Shown here: positions 1 to 7,683 of the stretch, piece by piece
Numbering within the stretch: the stretch's first letter is position 1
Layout: each line of letters starts with the position of its first letter
Origin: AC-56 sp963702195
GTDB taxonomy: Bacteria > Actinomycetota > Thermoleophilia > Solirubrobacterales > 70-9
DNA: 64,000 bases
Direction: 5' to 3'
Assembly: GCA_963702195.1 (NCBI GenBank)
Contig: OY969725.1
Location: 1-64,000, forward strand
Program-made: the position numbers and the translations under genes
Notes under the pieces: model-generated
Told to the model about the DNA's origin: nothing
Database searches by the model: none
Seen by the model: the letters and a program-made list of their open reading frames with translations, nothing else

Positions 1-57
1 CCGCTTGGCTTGGTAAGCGGAGAACTCTCCTGAACGACCGCCAACAGCAATCCTAAA

Positions 58-75
58 ATGGCACACTGATGGCAC
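58..75 (+). repeat. Left integrase arm-type repeat (two ATGGCAC units)
   Basis: Two direct ATGGCAC heptamers are spaced 11 bp apart (one helical turn). The 18-bp unit matches 3817-3834 at 15 of 18 positions, in the same orientation. Paired, helically phased repeats flanking an integrase element are typical of tyrosine-recombinase arm-binding sites. The function is inferred. Confidence 0.5.
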
Positions 76-132
76 CGAACTCGCCTTGCCTCGCCGGATT
101 GTAGCCCGGGCGGCGGGACTCCTCCTACTCCA

Positions 133-546
133 CTAGTGATTGGCGAGCACCGCGCAAATCGATGGATACCCCGGCGGAGCTGTGCGCTTCACACCTCCAA
201 AGCCGCAGTAGGTGCCGCGCCCGAACCCGACATCCGCCCGTACCTGGTCATCGGGCGAGACGAGCCGCCGGCTCCCGTCGTGGAAGGCCCGATGAAACTT
301 CCAGCCGAGTTCGCGGAGGTGCTCCAGCTCGCGGCTGCGGATCACCGTGGACCTCATTCCGTCCGCCCCGGTGATCAGAAGGTAGTTCCCATGCCAGCCC
401 GTCTCGGCCACTCCCCCGCGAACCTCGTGCGAGACAACTCGCAACCCAGGCGCCAACGGCAGTTTCTCCGCCTCGGGTGCATCGCTGCCGCAGCCGCTGA
501 CCATGACAGCGAGGACTATGCCCGGGACGAGAACGAGAACCCGCAC
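133..546 (-). CDS. Small secreted lipoprotein, function unknown
   Basis: A 137-residue protein starts at GTG 546. It has a hydrophobic signal segment (about residues 3-20) ending in a V-S-G-C lipobox, so it should be lipidated at the Cys and anchored outside the membrane. The mature part is about 115 residues with no recognised domain. The same frame stays open upstream to 828, but that stretch is low-complexity Arg/Pro/Ser and looks like a shadow. I chose 546 because it places the signal peptide at the N terminus; no clear ribosome binding site precedes it. It lies inside the element and is likely cargo. Confidence 0.55.
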   Translation of the reverse strand: MRVLVLVPGIVLAVMVSGCGSDAPEAEKLPLAPGLRVVSHEVRGGVAETGWHGNYLLITGADGMRSTVIRSRELEHLRELGWKFHRAFHDGSRRLVSPDDQVRADVGFGRGTYCGFGGVKRTAPPGYPSICAVLANH

Positions 547-710
547 CGCTAGGAGTGTCCCATCTGCGCGGGCCAGACATGCGGGTTGCCGCCCTGCGTG
601 AAAGAGCGGAGTCTTGCTTGCGAGCGATGAGGTAGTGCAGGTCCGGGGCCCAAAGCCGCCGGGCCGCCGCGTGCGCGCTCCAAGGTCGCGTCGTGGTGAC
701 GAGGAAGCGG

Positions 711-2015
711 ATGGCGACCGGCATGGCCGGGGTGGACACGGCCTCGTTCCAGTGGCACCCACCACCCGATAAGGCACCGCGGCTCTGGGCCGCCCTCGCG
801 GCAAGCTGTCATTTTGGCCAATTGCCATCGGGCGTCCCCGTCCAGCGCCTCAGCAATCGTCGCTACCGCTTCGCCGATCCCGCCAGCGGTATTCAGTGGT
901 TCATCGACCAGCGGTGGTGGACCATCTACTGCGAAGGCCGTCTCGCTCCGATGCTCGGCCTCGACCCGGAGCTCGACACCCTTGCCGACTTCGGCCGCCT
1001 AGCCGAGAGCGCTCGCCGTCAGGCCGAGCGGTTTACCGAGTTGGCGGCCGACTACGAGCCAACCCGCGCCGAGCCGCCCGGCTACGTCACCATGCTCGAC
1101 CGCTCGCTGAATCCGGTCCCGCAACGCGACGACTTCCTCGCCGCGGTCGCCGCGCTCCCCCGTCGCCAGCAGCGCTACTACCTGCGGCCCGTCTTCGACC
1201 TCGCCGACTACGCCGCCGTGGTTCGCCGCCTCGACTACGCGGCCGAGGTCCACTTCGCGGACGGCGGGGATGGCCTCGCGAGCTTGGGCGAGTTCGCCGA
1301 GGTGGCGGCCTCGACCCGGAAGGGCGAGTGCTGGTCGGCTCACGGGCGCGTTGAAACCGTTTACCTGCGGCGCGGCGAGCAGCGCTTGTTTCGCATCTAC
1401 GACAGCGGCACTAAACGCCGGGTCGAGGGCCGCGGCGATGATCCACCGGGGGTTCGCCTCCGCTTTGAGCGCCAGCGAAGGTGGAAGAGCGGCCGGCGCC
1501 CTCGCCCCGAGACGCTCCAGCGACAAGACCCGGCGAAGCTCTGGGGCGAGGACCTCGCCAAGGTGCTGCCGCTCGGGTCGCAGGCGATCACCGTCTCGAC
1601 CCCAGAAGGCCTCGCGCGCGAGCTCGCGCGCAGGGCCGAGGCCGGAGAGATGACGGCCGAGACGGCCGAGCGTCTGGCGGGGTTCGTGGCGATCACGAGC
1701 CAGCGCGGCTCCGACTGGTGGCACCAGCTCGGCCGCGCCCAGGTCGGCTACCGGCGCGTGCGTGCGCTCCGCGAGCTGGGTCTGGTGCGGGCGCGATCGA
1801 CGCCCCGCGCAGCGGCGCCGAGGGCAGCAGCAAAGCCCTTGCCGCTTCGCGCGGTGATGCAGGCCGTAGCGGGCGCATGGGTGGCGGCCAACAGGAGGCG
1901 CCGAGCGGCCGAGGCGGTCGATCCTCTTGAGCAACGCGCGCGGGAGGCGAGCGAGCGCCAGCGAGGCAAGCCGACCGCGGCGCGGCGCGACGGGGATCGA
2001 CCGACTAAGCCCTAA
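711..2015 (+). CDS. Replication initiator-like protein (Rep_trans/RstA/MobT type)
   Basis: The product is 434 residues. Two features resemble the Rep_trans family (rolling-circle initiators of plasmids and filamentous phage, and MobT relaxases). One is a central R-L-D-Y-A-A-E-V block. The other is a block near residues 225-265 reading V-E-T-V-Y-L-R-R-G, then L-F-R-I-Y-D-S-G, then V-R-L-R-F-E. The Tyr of the R-I-Y-D motif would be a candidate nicking residue by family analogy. The C-terminal 60 residues are Arg/Ala-rich. I chose ATG 711 because a GAGGA ribosome site lies 5 nt upstream; a GTG at 693 is an alternative. It probably supports episomal replication or transfer of the element. The assignment rests on motif resemblance only. 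Confidence 0.5.
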   Translation: MATGMAGVDTASFQWHPPPDKAPRLWAALAASCHFGQLPSGVPVQRLSNRRYRFADPASGIQWFIDQRWWTIYCEGRLAPMLGLDPELDTLADFGRLAESARRQAERFTELAADYEPTRAEPPGYVTMLDRSLNPVPQRDDFLAAVAALPRRQQRYYLRPVFDLADYAAVVRRLDYAAEVHFADGGDGLASLGEFAEVAASTRKGECWSAHGRVETVYLRRGEQRLFRIYDSGTKRRVEGRGDDPPGVRLRFERQRRWKSGRRPRPETLQRQDPAKLWGEDLAKVLPLGSQAITVSTPEGLARELARRAEAGEMTAETAERLAGFVAITSQRGSDWWHQLGRAQVGYRRVRALRELGLVRARSTPRAAAPRAAAKPLPLRAVMQAVAGAWVAANRRRRAAEAVDPLEQRAREASERQRGKPTAARRDGDRPTKP

Positions 2016-2027
2016 GGCGAAAGTCAT

Positions 2028-2396
2028 GTGATCCCGCGCACGCGGCCTACTCTCGCTGCAATGGGACGCGGAACCCGACCTACAAGCATCACGCCAGTTG
2101 CGCGGCGACCGCGGAAGGCACCGCCCGAGGAGAGGATCGAGAAGGTGGCGGTGACCCTCTGGATCGAGCGAGCGCGCGAGGCGGAGCAGGTGGCGGTCGA
2201 GGTCGAAGCGGCCGCCTACGACGCCGCCACCGCCTGGGCCTACGACATTGACGAGGCAAGCAGCGGCGAGCAGATCATCGGCTCGCTGACGCTCGACTTT
2301 CTCCGCCGCTGCTTGCCGCGCGACCTGGCCGAGGTCATCGCCAACGAGCTCCGGGTGCCCTACGCCGTCGGGCGGCTCACCTCGTCCCACTCGTAG
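2028..2396 (+). CDS. Hypothetical protein of the integrated element
   Basis: A 122-residue protein begins 12 bp after the initiator gene (GTG 2028; ATG 2061 is an alternative). The first 40 residues are basic and Pro-rich. The rest is predicted helical and acidic, with an Ala-rich stretch and a block ending F-L-R-R-C-L-P-R. I do not recognise a family. Its position in an apparent operon with the initiator, followed by a strong terminator, suggests an accessory replication or regulatory role, but that is a guess. Confidence 0.45.
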   Translation: MIPRTRPTLAAMGRGTRPTSITPVARRPRKAPPEERIEKVAVTLWIERAREAEQVAVEVEAAAYDAATAWAYDIDEASSGEQIIGSLTLDFLRRCLPRDLAEVIANELRVPYAVGRLTSSHS

Positions 2397-2425
2397 CCGC
2401 CCGGCGGCACCGGCCCCGGCGTGTA

Positions 2426-2456
2426 GGGAGGGCGCCTGCAACGCCCTCCCTTGTTT
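2426..2456 (+). terminator. Rho-independent terminator after the element's rightward genes
   Basis: A perfect 9-bp stem, GGGAGGGCG / CGCCCTCCC (10 bp counting the flanking A-T pair), with a 7-nt loop is followed by TTGTTT. It lies 30 bp after the small ORF and separates it from the convergent integrase gene. Confidence 0.8.
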
Positions 2457-2514
2457 CACTCAGCGAAAGCGCGATGGCGCCGCCGCCTGTCGCGGTCCCC
2501 CTCGCGGGTCCCGG

Positions 2515-3799
2515 CTAGCGCGGGAACTGAAGGCGCCGGCCCCGGCCTAGGAGCAGCTGCGCCGCCCCAGGCGATACTTCTCGGACGGGTTTCAGGCTCT
2601 CCTCGACCAGCTCCCGAACACGTTCCTTGGGCTGCTCCGCAAGGACGGCTCGCGCATTGCTGATGAGAACGTCTGGCGCCACACGCTCGGCTCCTTCCAA
2701 GTCTTCGATGATCCCCGCGTAGTGGTCGAACATCACCCGCGCGGAGTGCCCTGCCCACGCCGCCACCTGCAAGGGACTGAACCCTGCGAGCAACTGAAGG
2801 CTGATGAACGACGCGCGACAGTCGTAGGGTCGTGCGTCGGAGAACCCGCCAAGGTTCGGGTCACCCTCAATGACGTGCTCGATAGCGGCAGACCAGACTC
2901 GGCCGCGCCAGTTGTTGTAGGTGGACCGGGACCAATAGCCACCACTGGGAGCAGGGAACACCAGGCAGGTGTCGGCCGGATCGCCTCGCGCCGCCCGCCA
3001 CTCTCGCAGGTCTTCCCCGAGCGGGCCGACGAGCGGCGCCGTCCGCGCCTTCTTCGTCTTCGTTGGCCCCAGCACCGGCCGACCGTGCGCGTCGTGCTGG
3101 ACGGCCTTATCGTCTGATGGTCCGCTCCTTGATGTCTCCGAAGGTCAGGGCCAGCGCCTCTCCGGGGCGGAGCCCGGCGTAGCTGAGGACGCTCACGAAG
3201 CACGCCTCCCCCATGGGCCGCGCTGCGTTGCGCCGCTTCGCCGACCGTGTGCCGAGCCGATAGCGGATCTGCTCGATGACCAGCGGCGGGAACGCCTTGG
3301 CGTGACGCTTCGGCTTTGCCGGCGGCTTCTCCGCAACGAGGACCGGGTTCGACGCGATCTTGTTCTGCTTGACGCAGAAGGTCATCACCGCCGAGAGGAC
3401 GGTCAGGGTCTTCCTAATCGCGGCCGGTCCGACGCCCTCGTCCTCCAGCTCGGCGACCAACTCCTCGACCAGCATCGGATTCGAGGCCAGGGCCGCGATG
3501 CGGTGATGATCGAAGCGGCCCTCGATGTGGGTCCGCCACGCGGCGGCGTAGTCGGCCTGCGTTCTGCCCGAGCGCCGTCGCGCCCGAACCCGCGTCCAAT
3601 CCGCGTAGGCGCCAGCCAACGTCTGCTTGCCGGATCGCGGAACGAAGTCGCCACGGAACTTGCCGGCCTTCACCTCGGCATCGAACCCGCGCGCGTCATT
3701 TCGGCTCAGGAACGAGCGCGAGTGCATCTTCCCCAGCTCGTCACGCCACCGGACGCGCCAGCGAGTTCCGTCTCCGGTTTCGTAGCGCTGAAAACTCAT
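2515..3799 (-). pseudogene. Tyrosine site-specific integrase, frameshifted
   Basis: The N-terminal part (230 codons from ATG 3799, stop at 3107) has an SH3-like/SAM-like core-binding region. Its catalytic box I reads Y-A-G-L-R-P-G-E, with the catalytic Arg at residue 211. The frame then stops at TAA. The C-terminal part continues in another frame (open from about 3114, first GTG at 3075) with a Y-D-C-R box, where Tyr replaces the usual His of HxxR. It also has A-G-H-S and the nucleophile Tyr in F-D-H-Y. Deleting one C just after the AGA codon near 3112 joins the two parts as T-I-R-D-K-A-V. So a single-base change, a sequencing error or an unusual +1 frameshift separates the halves. It lies beside the tRNA fragment, as expected for the element's integrase. 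Confidence 0.8.
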
Positions 3800-3816
3800 C
3801 GAAGGCGGCACGCCTG

Positions 3817-3834
3817 ATGGCACATCGATGGCAC
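3817..3834 (+). repeat. Right integrase arm-type repeat (two ATGGCAC units)
   Basis: Two ATGGCAC heptamers 11 bp apart lie just upstream of the integrase start and match the repeat at 58-75. The site overlaps the probable integrase promoter region, so binding by the integrase could also repress its own gene. That role is inferred. Confidence 0.5.
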
Positions 3835-3867
3835 GTACCATAACGTGGCGGAGCGGCGGAACCCGAA

Positions 3868-3886
3868 GCCTCATGCGGGATGAGGC
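3868..3886. repeat. Inverted repeat between integrase and tRNA junction
   Basis: A perfect 7-bp inverted repeat, GCCTCAT / ATGAGGC, with a 5-nt spacer lies 25 bp from the tRNA/element junction. It could be a recombinase or excisionase site, or part of the integrase leader. No T-run follows it. Confidence 0.4.
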
Positions 3887-3910
3887 CTGGAGTTCTAGTC
3901 AGAATGACAT

Positions 3911-3950
3911 TTATCAGAGAGGCGCTCTGACCGACTGAGCTAATCGCCCC
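3911..3950 (-). tRNA. tRNA-Ile(GAU), 5' half only (attachment site)
   Basis: Reading leftward from 3950 there is a normal acceptor strand (GGGGCGA), a D arm (GCTC...GAGC), the 5' anticodon stem CCTCT and the loop CTGATAA, giving anticodon GAU (Ile). The following bases (ATGTC) do not pair with the stem, and no T arm or acceptor 3' strand follows. Similarity therefore ends at the anticodon loop, the likely crossover point. The gene here cannot make a tRNA by itself. An intact copy may be rebuilt at the left end of the element or exist elsewhere. Confidence 0.8.
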
Positions 3951-3994
3951 GCGAGCCCCATTCTAGAAAGAGCGCGGGTAGCCTGGCGAGGCCG

Positions 3995-4612
3995 ATGCCC
4001 CGCCGCCCCGACATGCCGCCTCTTCACCGGTCGTCGCTGGCCGAGGACCCGATCGAGCAGTTTCGGGAGTGGTACGAGCATGCGGCGGCTGAGGTCCCGC
4101 TTGTCGACGCGATGACGCTGGCCACGGTCGATGCCGACGGGGCGCCTGACGCGCGGATGGTGCTGCTGAAGGGCTTCGGCCCGGACGGGTTTCGCTTCTT
4201 CACCAATCTCGGGTCCGCAAAGGGGCGCCAGCTCGAGGCCACCCCCAGGGCGGCGCTCATCCTCTACTGGCGGGAGCTCGACCGGCAGGTGCGGATCCGG
4301 GGGCATGTCGAGAAGCTTCCGGCCTCCGCCGACGACGCTTACTTCGCGACACGGGCGTCGGAGGCGCGGATCGGCGCCTGGGCATCGCCGCAGAGCCAGC
4401 CCATCGCCGATCGCGAGACGCTGGATGCGCGGGTTAGGGAGGCGAGCGATCGGTTCGCCGGCGAGGAGATACCCCGACCCGCGTTCTGGGGCGGATTCCT
4501 GGTGCGCCCAGAGCGGATCGAGTTCTGGCAGGGCCAGGCCGCCCGCCTCCACGACCGCTTCGTCTACACCCGCGACGGCGACGGGTGGGAAAGCCGGCGG
4601 CTCGCGCCCTGA
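3995..4612 (+). CDS. pdxH: Pyridoxamine 5'-phosphate oxidase
   Basis: The 205-residue product makes pyridoxal 5'-phosphate by FMN-dependent oxidation of pyridoxamine/pyridoxine 5'-phosphate. The FMN-binding core includes R-M-V-L-L-K-G and F-R-F-F-T-N. The C-terminal dimerisation region has W-G-G-F-L-V-R-P and R-L-H-D-R-F, both characteristic of PdxH. The length is normal for the family. It starts at ATG 3995 (ATG 4013 is an alternative) and ends 6 bp from the convergent parB stop. It is the first chromosomal gene outside the integrated element. Confidence 0.9.
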   Translation: MPRRPDMPPLHRSSLAEDPIEQFREWYEHAAAEVPLVDAMTLATVDADGAPDARMVLLKGFGPDGFRFFTNLGSAKGRQLEATPRAALILYWRELDRQVRIRGHVEKLPASADDAYFATRASEARIGAWASPQSQPIADRETLDARVREASDRFAGEEIPRPAFWGGFLVRPERIEFWQGQAARLHDRFVYTRDGDGWESRRLAP

Positions 4613-4618
4613 CCGCGC

Positions 4619-5461
4619 CTAGCCCCGACGGGTGGCACGCGCGAAGGCGTGCAGCTCGTCCAGGTCGTCGAATCGCAGCTCGACGCGGATTCCCCGCCGG
4701 GCCGCGCGGACGCGGATGCCGGTTCCGAGCGCCTGCTCGAGGCTCTCCTCGGCGCGGGCCAGCGCGGCCTCCTGATCCGGATGCGGCACGACCTTCGCGG
4801 AGGGACCGACCGGGCCCGTCGCGTGGCGCTCGGTCTCGCGCACCGACCACCCTCGCGCGACGGCCTCACGCGCGAGCGCGCGACGGGCGTCGTTGCCGCG
4901 CGCCTGCAGGATCGCGCGGCCGTGGCCCTCGCTGAGCTCGCCTGAGGCCAGGAGGTGGAGCACCTCGTCTGGGAGGTCGAGCAGGCGGATGAGGTTCGAG
5001 ATGGCCGAGCGACTGCGGCCGAGCCGCCGGGCGAGCTCCTCCTTCGACAGCCCGAGATCCTCGACCAGCGCCGCGCAGGCGCGGGACTCGTCCACCGGGT
5101 TGAGGTCCTCGCGGGCGACGTTTTCGATCAGCGCCGTCTGGAGTCGGTCCGCCTCCGCCTCGTCGCGGACGATCGCCGGAACCGTCTGCACGCCCGCCTC
5201 GCGGGCCGCCCGCCATCGGCGCTCGCCGGCGATCAGCTCGTAGCGGCCGTCGGCGAGCGGTCGCACGATCAACGGCTGCACGATCCCGGCGTCCGCGATC
5301 GAGGCGGCGAGGGCCGTGATCGAGGCGGGGTCGAATTGAGTCCGCGGCTGGTGGGGATTCGGCCGGATCAGGTCGAGGGGCAGGTCCCGGAGCTCGGCGG
5401 CTTCGGCCGGCGTTTCAGGGATGATCGCGGCGAGGCCGCGTCCCATTCCTCTGCTGGTCAC
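4619..5461 (-). CDS. parB: Chromosome partitioning protein ParB
   Basis: The 280-residue product is a CTPase clamp that loads at parS and spreads on origin-proximal DNA for segregation. The N-terminal ParB/Srx domain has the G-E-R-R-W-R-A motif and an E-N-V-A-R-E-D box. It is followed by the central HTH (K-E-E-L-A-R-R-L-G-R-S-R) and a C-terminal dimerisation region. It overlaps parA by 4 bp and follows it in the same operon. A candidate parS is present at 9318-9331. Confidence 0.95.
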   Translation of the reverse strand: MTSRGMGRGLAAIIPETPAEAAELRDLPLDLIRPNPHQPRTQFDPASITALAASIADAGIVQPLIVRPLADGRYELIAGERRWRAAREAGVQTVPAIVRDEAEADRLQTALIENVAREDLNPVDESRACAALVEDLGLSKEELARRLGRSRSAISNLIRLLDLPDEVLHLLASGELSEGHGRAILQARGNDARRALAREAVARGWSVRETERHATGPVGPSAKVVPHPDQEAALARAEESLEQALGTGIRVRAARRGIRVELRFDDLDELHAFARATRRG

Positions 5462-6279
5462 CCCTCGACCTCCACTTGAGACTGATCGATCGGACGGCGC
5501 TCCACCGACACCTGATCGACCCGCTCGCGCTCGGCCAGCTCGGCCGCCAGCTCGCGGTACGCGGCAGACCCATTGGAGGACGGGGCGTGCTGGACGACCG
5601 GCACGCCGAAGCTCGGCGCCTCGGCCACTCGGATGTTGCGCGGGATCACGGTGCGGAGAACAAGGTCGGAGAAGTGTCCACGCAGCTCGCGCTCGACGTC
5701 CTGCGCGAGCCTGGTGCGGTCGTCGTGCATGGTGATGACCACACCGGTCAGAACGAGGCCCGGATTGAGCTCGCGCCGGATGAGGTCGAGGGTCTCGAGG
5801 AACTGGACGAGGCCCTCGAGGGCCAGGTACTCGGCCTGCACCGGCACCACCACCCGATCCGCCGCGACCAGGGCGTTGACGGTGACCGGGCCGAGCGCCG
5901 GCGGGCAGTCGAGCAGCGTGAGGGCGAAGCGCTCACGCACCGGGCCGAGCATGCGGCGCAGCGTGCGCTCCGACCCATCGATCCGCGGGAGCTCGACCGC
6001 GGCGCCCGCCAGATCGCGGTTGGCGGGGACGATCCAGAGGTTGTCGGGGCCGGCGGGCCGAGCCGCCTCAGCCATGGAGCGCTCGCCCATCAGGCACTCG
6101 TATGTGGACGGACGCAGGTCGCGGCCGAGCCCGAGGGCCACCGTGGCGTTGCATTGGGGATCGAGGTCGCAGACGAGCACCTGGTTGCCCTCCTCGGCGG
6201 CGCAGGCGGCGATGTTCACGGCCGTGGTCGTCTTGCCCACGCCGCCCTTCTGGTTCGCCACCGCATAAACCGAGCCCAT
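5458..6279 (-). CDS. parA: Chromosome partitioning ATPase ParA (Soj)
   Basis: The 273-residue product is a Walker-type ATPase that forms dynamic nucleoid-bound gradients and moves ParB-parS complexes. The deviant Walker A motif K-G-G-V-G-K-T-T-T sits at about residues 11-19. Walker B lies in L-L-D-C-P-P-A-L-G. Its ATG lies 55 bp downstream of the rsmG stop, and its stop overlaps the parB start, so the two are co-translated. Confidence 0.95.
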   Translation of the reverse strand: MGSVYAVANQKGGVGKTTTAVNIAACAAEEGNQVLVCDLDPQCNATVALGLGRDLRPSTYECLMGERSMAEAARPAGPDNLWIVPANRDLAGAAVELPRIDGSERTLRRMLGPVRERFALTLLDCPPALGPVTVNALVAADRVVVPVQAEYLALEGLVQFLETLDLIRRELNPGLVLTGVVITMHDDRTRLAQDVERELRGHFSDLVLRTVIPRNIRVAEAPSFGVPVVQHAPSSNGSAAYRELAAELAERERVDQVSVERRPIDQSQVEVEG

Positions 6280-6334
6280 CGGCGCACGACCTTACCGAGT
6301 GGCCCAGCGCGCAAATCGAGACGACCAGGTCGGG

Positions 6335-7039
6335 CTAGGTGCCGAGCGGCCGCTTCTTCGCCATTCCGGCCCGCCGCGGCAACTCGGGCGGCGTGGCCTC
6401 CGTCTTCCGCATGACGTGGATGTGCCGGTTCCGCGACCCGGCGTAGGGACCCACCCAACGGATGTCCTCGCGACTCATCCCAAGGCGGGCTGCGACGCGG
6501 TCGATTTCGTCCTCCTCATCGGGATCGCGCCGGCCCTTCCAGGCGACCAGGACGCCCCCGTCGACGAGCAGGGGCGACGCCAGCTCGGCGAGGGTCGCGA
6601 GACGGCCGACGGCTCGGGCCGTCACGACCTCGTATGCCTCTCGCCCGCCGGCGGGCGGCTCGGAGGATGCCCACTCCTCCGCCCGCCCGCACACGACGCT
6701 CGCGTTGCTCAGTCCGCTTGCCGCGATGGCACGCTCGATGAACTCGCATTTGCGCGCGGTTGCCTCGATCAGGTCGACCCGCGCGCTCGGCAGCGCCGCG
6801 GCGAGCGGCAGGCCTGGAAAACCGGCGCCCGCCCCGACATCGGCGATCGAGCGGGCCTCGCGGAGAGGCTCGACCTCGAGCCCACTGAGGGAGTCGGCGA
6901 CGTGAATGCGCCACGCGTCCTCGGGGTCACGGACACTGCTCGGCGCCGAGGGATCGCCCGCAACCTGCTCGACGATGGCCTCGAGGGCAGCCCGGCCTCG
7001 AGGCTCGAGGTCCTCCGGCCGCGTTCCGGGCCTGGTCAA
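6335..7039 (-). CDS. rsmG: 16S rRNA (guanine-527-N7) methyltransferase RsmG
   Basis: The 234-residue SAM-dependent enzyme modifies G527 of 16S rRNA. The Rossmann SAM-binding motif V-G-A-G-A-G-F-P-G-L-P is present, followed by the family's C-E-F-I-E-R block and a V-T-A-R-A-V-G motif. Its start overlaps the khpB stop by 4 bp. Placement next to parA is the standard bacterial arrangement. Confidence 0.93.
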   Translation of the reverse strand: MTRPGTRPEDLEPRGRAALEAIVEQVAGDPSAPSSVRDPEDAWRIHVADSLSGLEVEPLREARSIADVGAGAGFPGLPLAAALPSARVDLIEATARKCEFIERAIAASGLSNASVVCGRAEEWASSEPPAGGREAYEVVTARAVGRLATLAELASPLLVDGGVLVAWKGRRDPDEEDEIDRVAARLGMSREDIRWVGPYAGSRNRHIHVMRKTEATPPELPRRAGMAKKRPLGT

Positions 7040-7521
7040 TCGCTGAGGAGCGGGGCGACCACGACGCAGCGCTCGGGCTCCTCGCCCTCGCTGAATGTCT
7101 CGATCCCCGCGCGGTCCTTCAGGTGCTGGTGCACGACGCGGCGCTCATTCGGGGTCATCGCCTCGAGCTCGATCTCGTTGCCCGTCTTGAGCGCCCGGTC
7201 GGCGGCCCGATCGGCTTGGCGCTCCACGGCGTCGCTGCGGCGCTCCCGGTAGCCGGCCGCGTCCACGGTGACCCGTTTTCGGTCCTGTCGGCCCCGGAAC
7301 GCCGCCCGGTAGCAGAGGAGTTGCACGGCGTCGATGGTCTGGCCTCGGCGACCGATCAGGAGGCCCAGGTCCTCCCCATCCACCCGGCCGAGGATCTCGT
7401 CGTCGGCCTCAGACACCTCGACGCTCGCCTCGACGTCGAGCTCGTCCACAATCCGCTCGAGGATCGCCCGCACGCGCTCAGCCGGCTCGGCGGCGTGGGC
7501 CTGGTCTTCCTCGGCGGGCAT
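7036..7521 (-). CDS. khpB: RNA-binding protein KhpB/Jag (KH-R3H)
   Basis: The 161-residue product has a KH-type domain with the loop G-R-R-G-Q-T-I-D-A followed by an R3H domain (P-N-E-R-R-V-V-H-Q). The N-terminal Jag domain found in Firmicute homologues is missing, which is common in actinobacteria. Homologues bind RNA with KhpA and affect cell elongation and division. It overlaps rsmG. A terminator lies upstream, so it probably has its own promoter instead of reading through from yidC. Confidence 0.85.
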   Translation of the reverse strand: MPAEEDQAHAAEPAERVRAILERIVDELDVEASVEVSEADDEILGRVDGEDLGLLIGRRGQTIDAVQLLCYRAAFRGRQDRKRVTVDAAGYRERRSDAVERQADRAADRALKTGNEIELEAMTPNERRVVHQHLKDRAGIETFSEGEEPERCVVVAPLLSD

Positions 7522-7634
7522 TGCGGGAGTCTAGTCGCGCTTCGCTCGAAGGGGTCGCGAGCTTGCAGGCGGAGGATTCGGGCGCCACGCGGCGAACAGG
7601 GTCGGTTGGCCCGGCGCGCGATCGGGCACGTGAA

Positions 7635-7659
7635 AGAGCCGGGCAACGCGCCCGGCTCT
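7635..7659 (-). terminator. Strong hairpin terminator upstream of khpB
   Basis: A perfect 10-bp stem, AGAGCCGGGC / GCCCGGCTCT, with a 5-nt loop is followed on the minus strand by TTTCACG. It lies 25 bp after the stop of the basic protein gene and isolates it from khpB-rsmG-parAB. Confidence 0.7.
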
Positions 7660-7683
7660 CCCGCGCGTGCTCCGACACGAGGG

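Larger units (their letters stand above)
1..3910. mobile_element. Small integrated element at tRNA-Ile (left end not seen)
   Basis: The segment between the window edge and a truncated tRNA-Ile carries a tyrosine integrase next to the tRNA fragment, a Rep_trans-like initiator, a small unknown gene and a lipoprotein. Near-identical arm-type repeats occur near both ends (58-75 and 3817-3834). The right arm lies about 80 bp from the tRNA junction. If the left arm has similar spacing, the left end is close to or just outside base 1 and the element is about 4 kb. The first 57 bases show a small hairpin (6-bp arms, bases 1-20) but no recognisable tRNA 3' half. The element call is inferred from gene content; the left boundary is unknown. 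Confidence 0.6.

Noticed and set aside
1..40. tRNA or tRNA 3' half at the left edge
   Set aside because: There are hairpins, but no T-loop consensus and no pairing with the tRNA-Ile 5' half at 3911-3950.
547..828. N-terminal extension of the lipoprotein ORF up to 828
   Set aside because: The stretch is Arg/Pro/Ser low-complexity, and starting at 828 would bury the signal peptide inside the protein.
7620..7640. CACGTGAAAG as a second parS
   Set aside because: Only the right half matches; the left half has no GTTT, and the bases belong to a terminator stem region.
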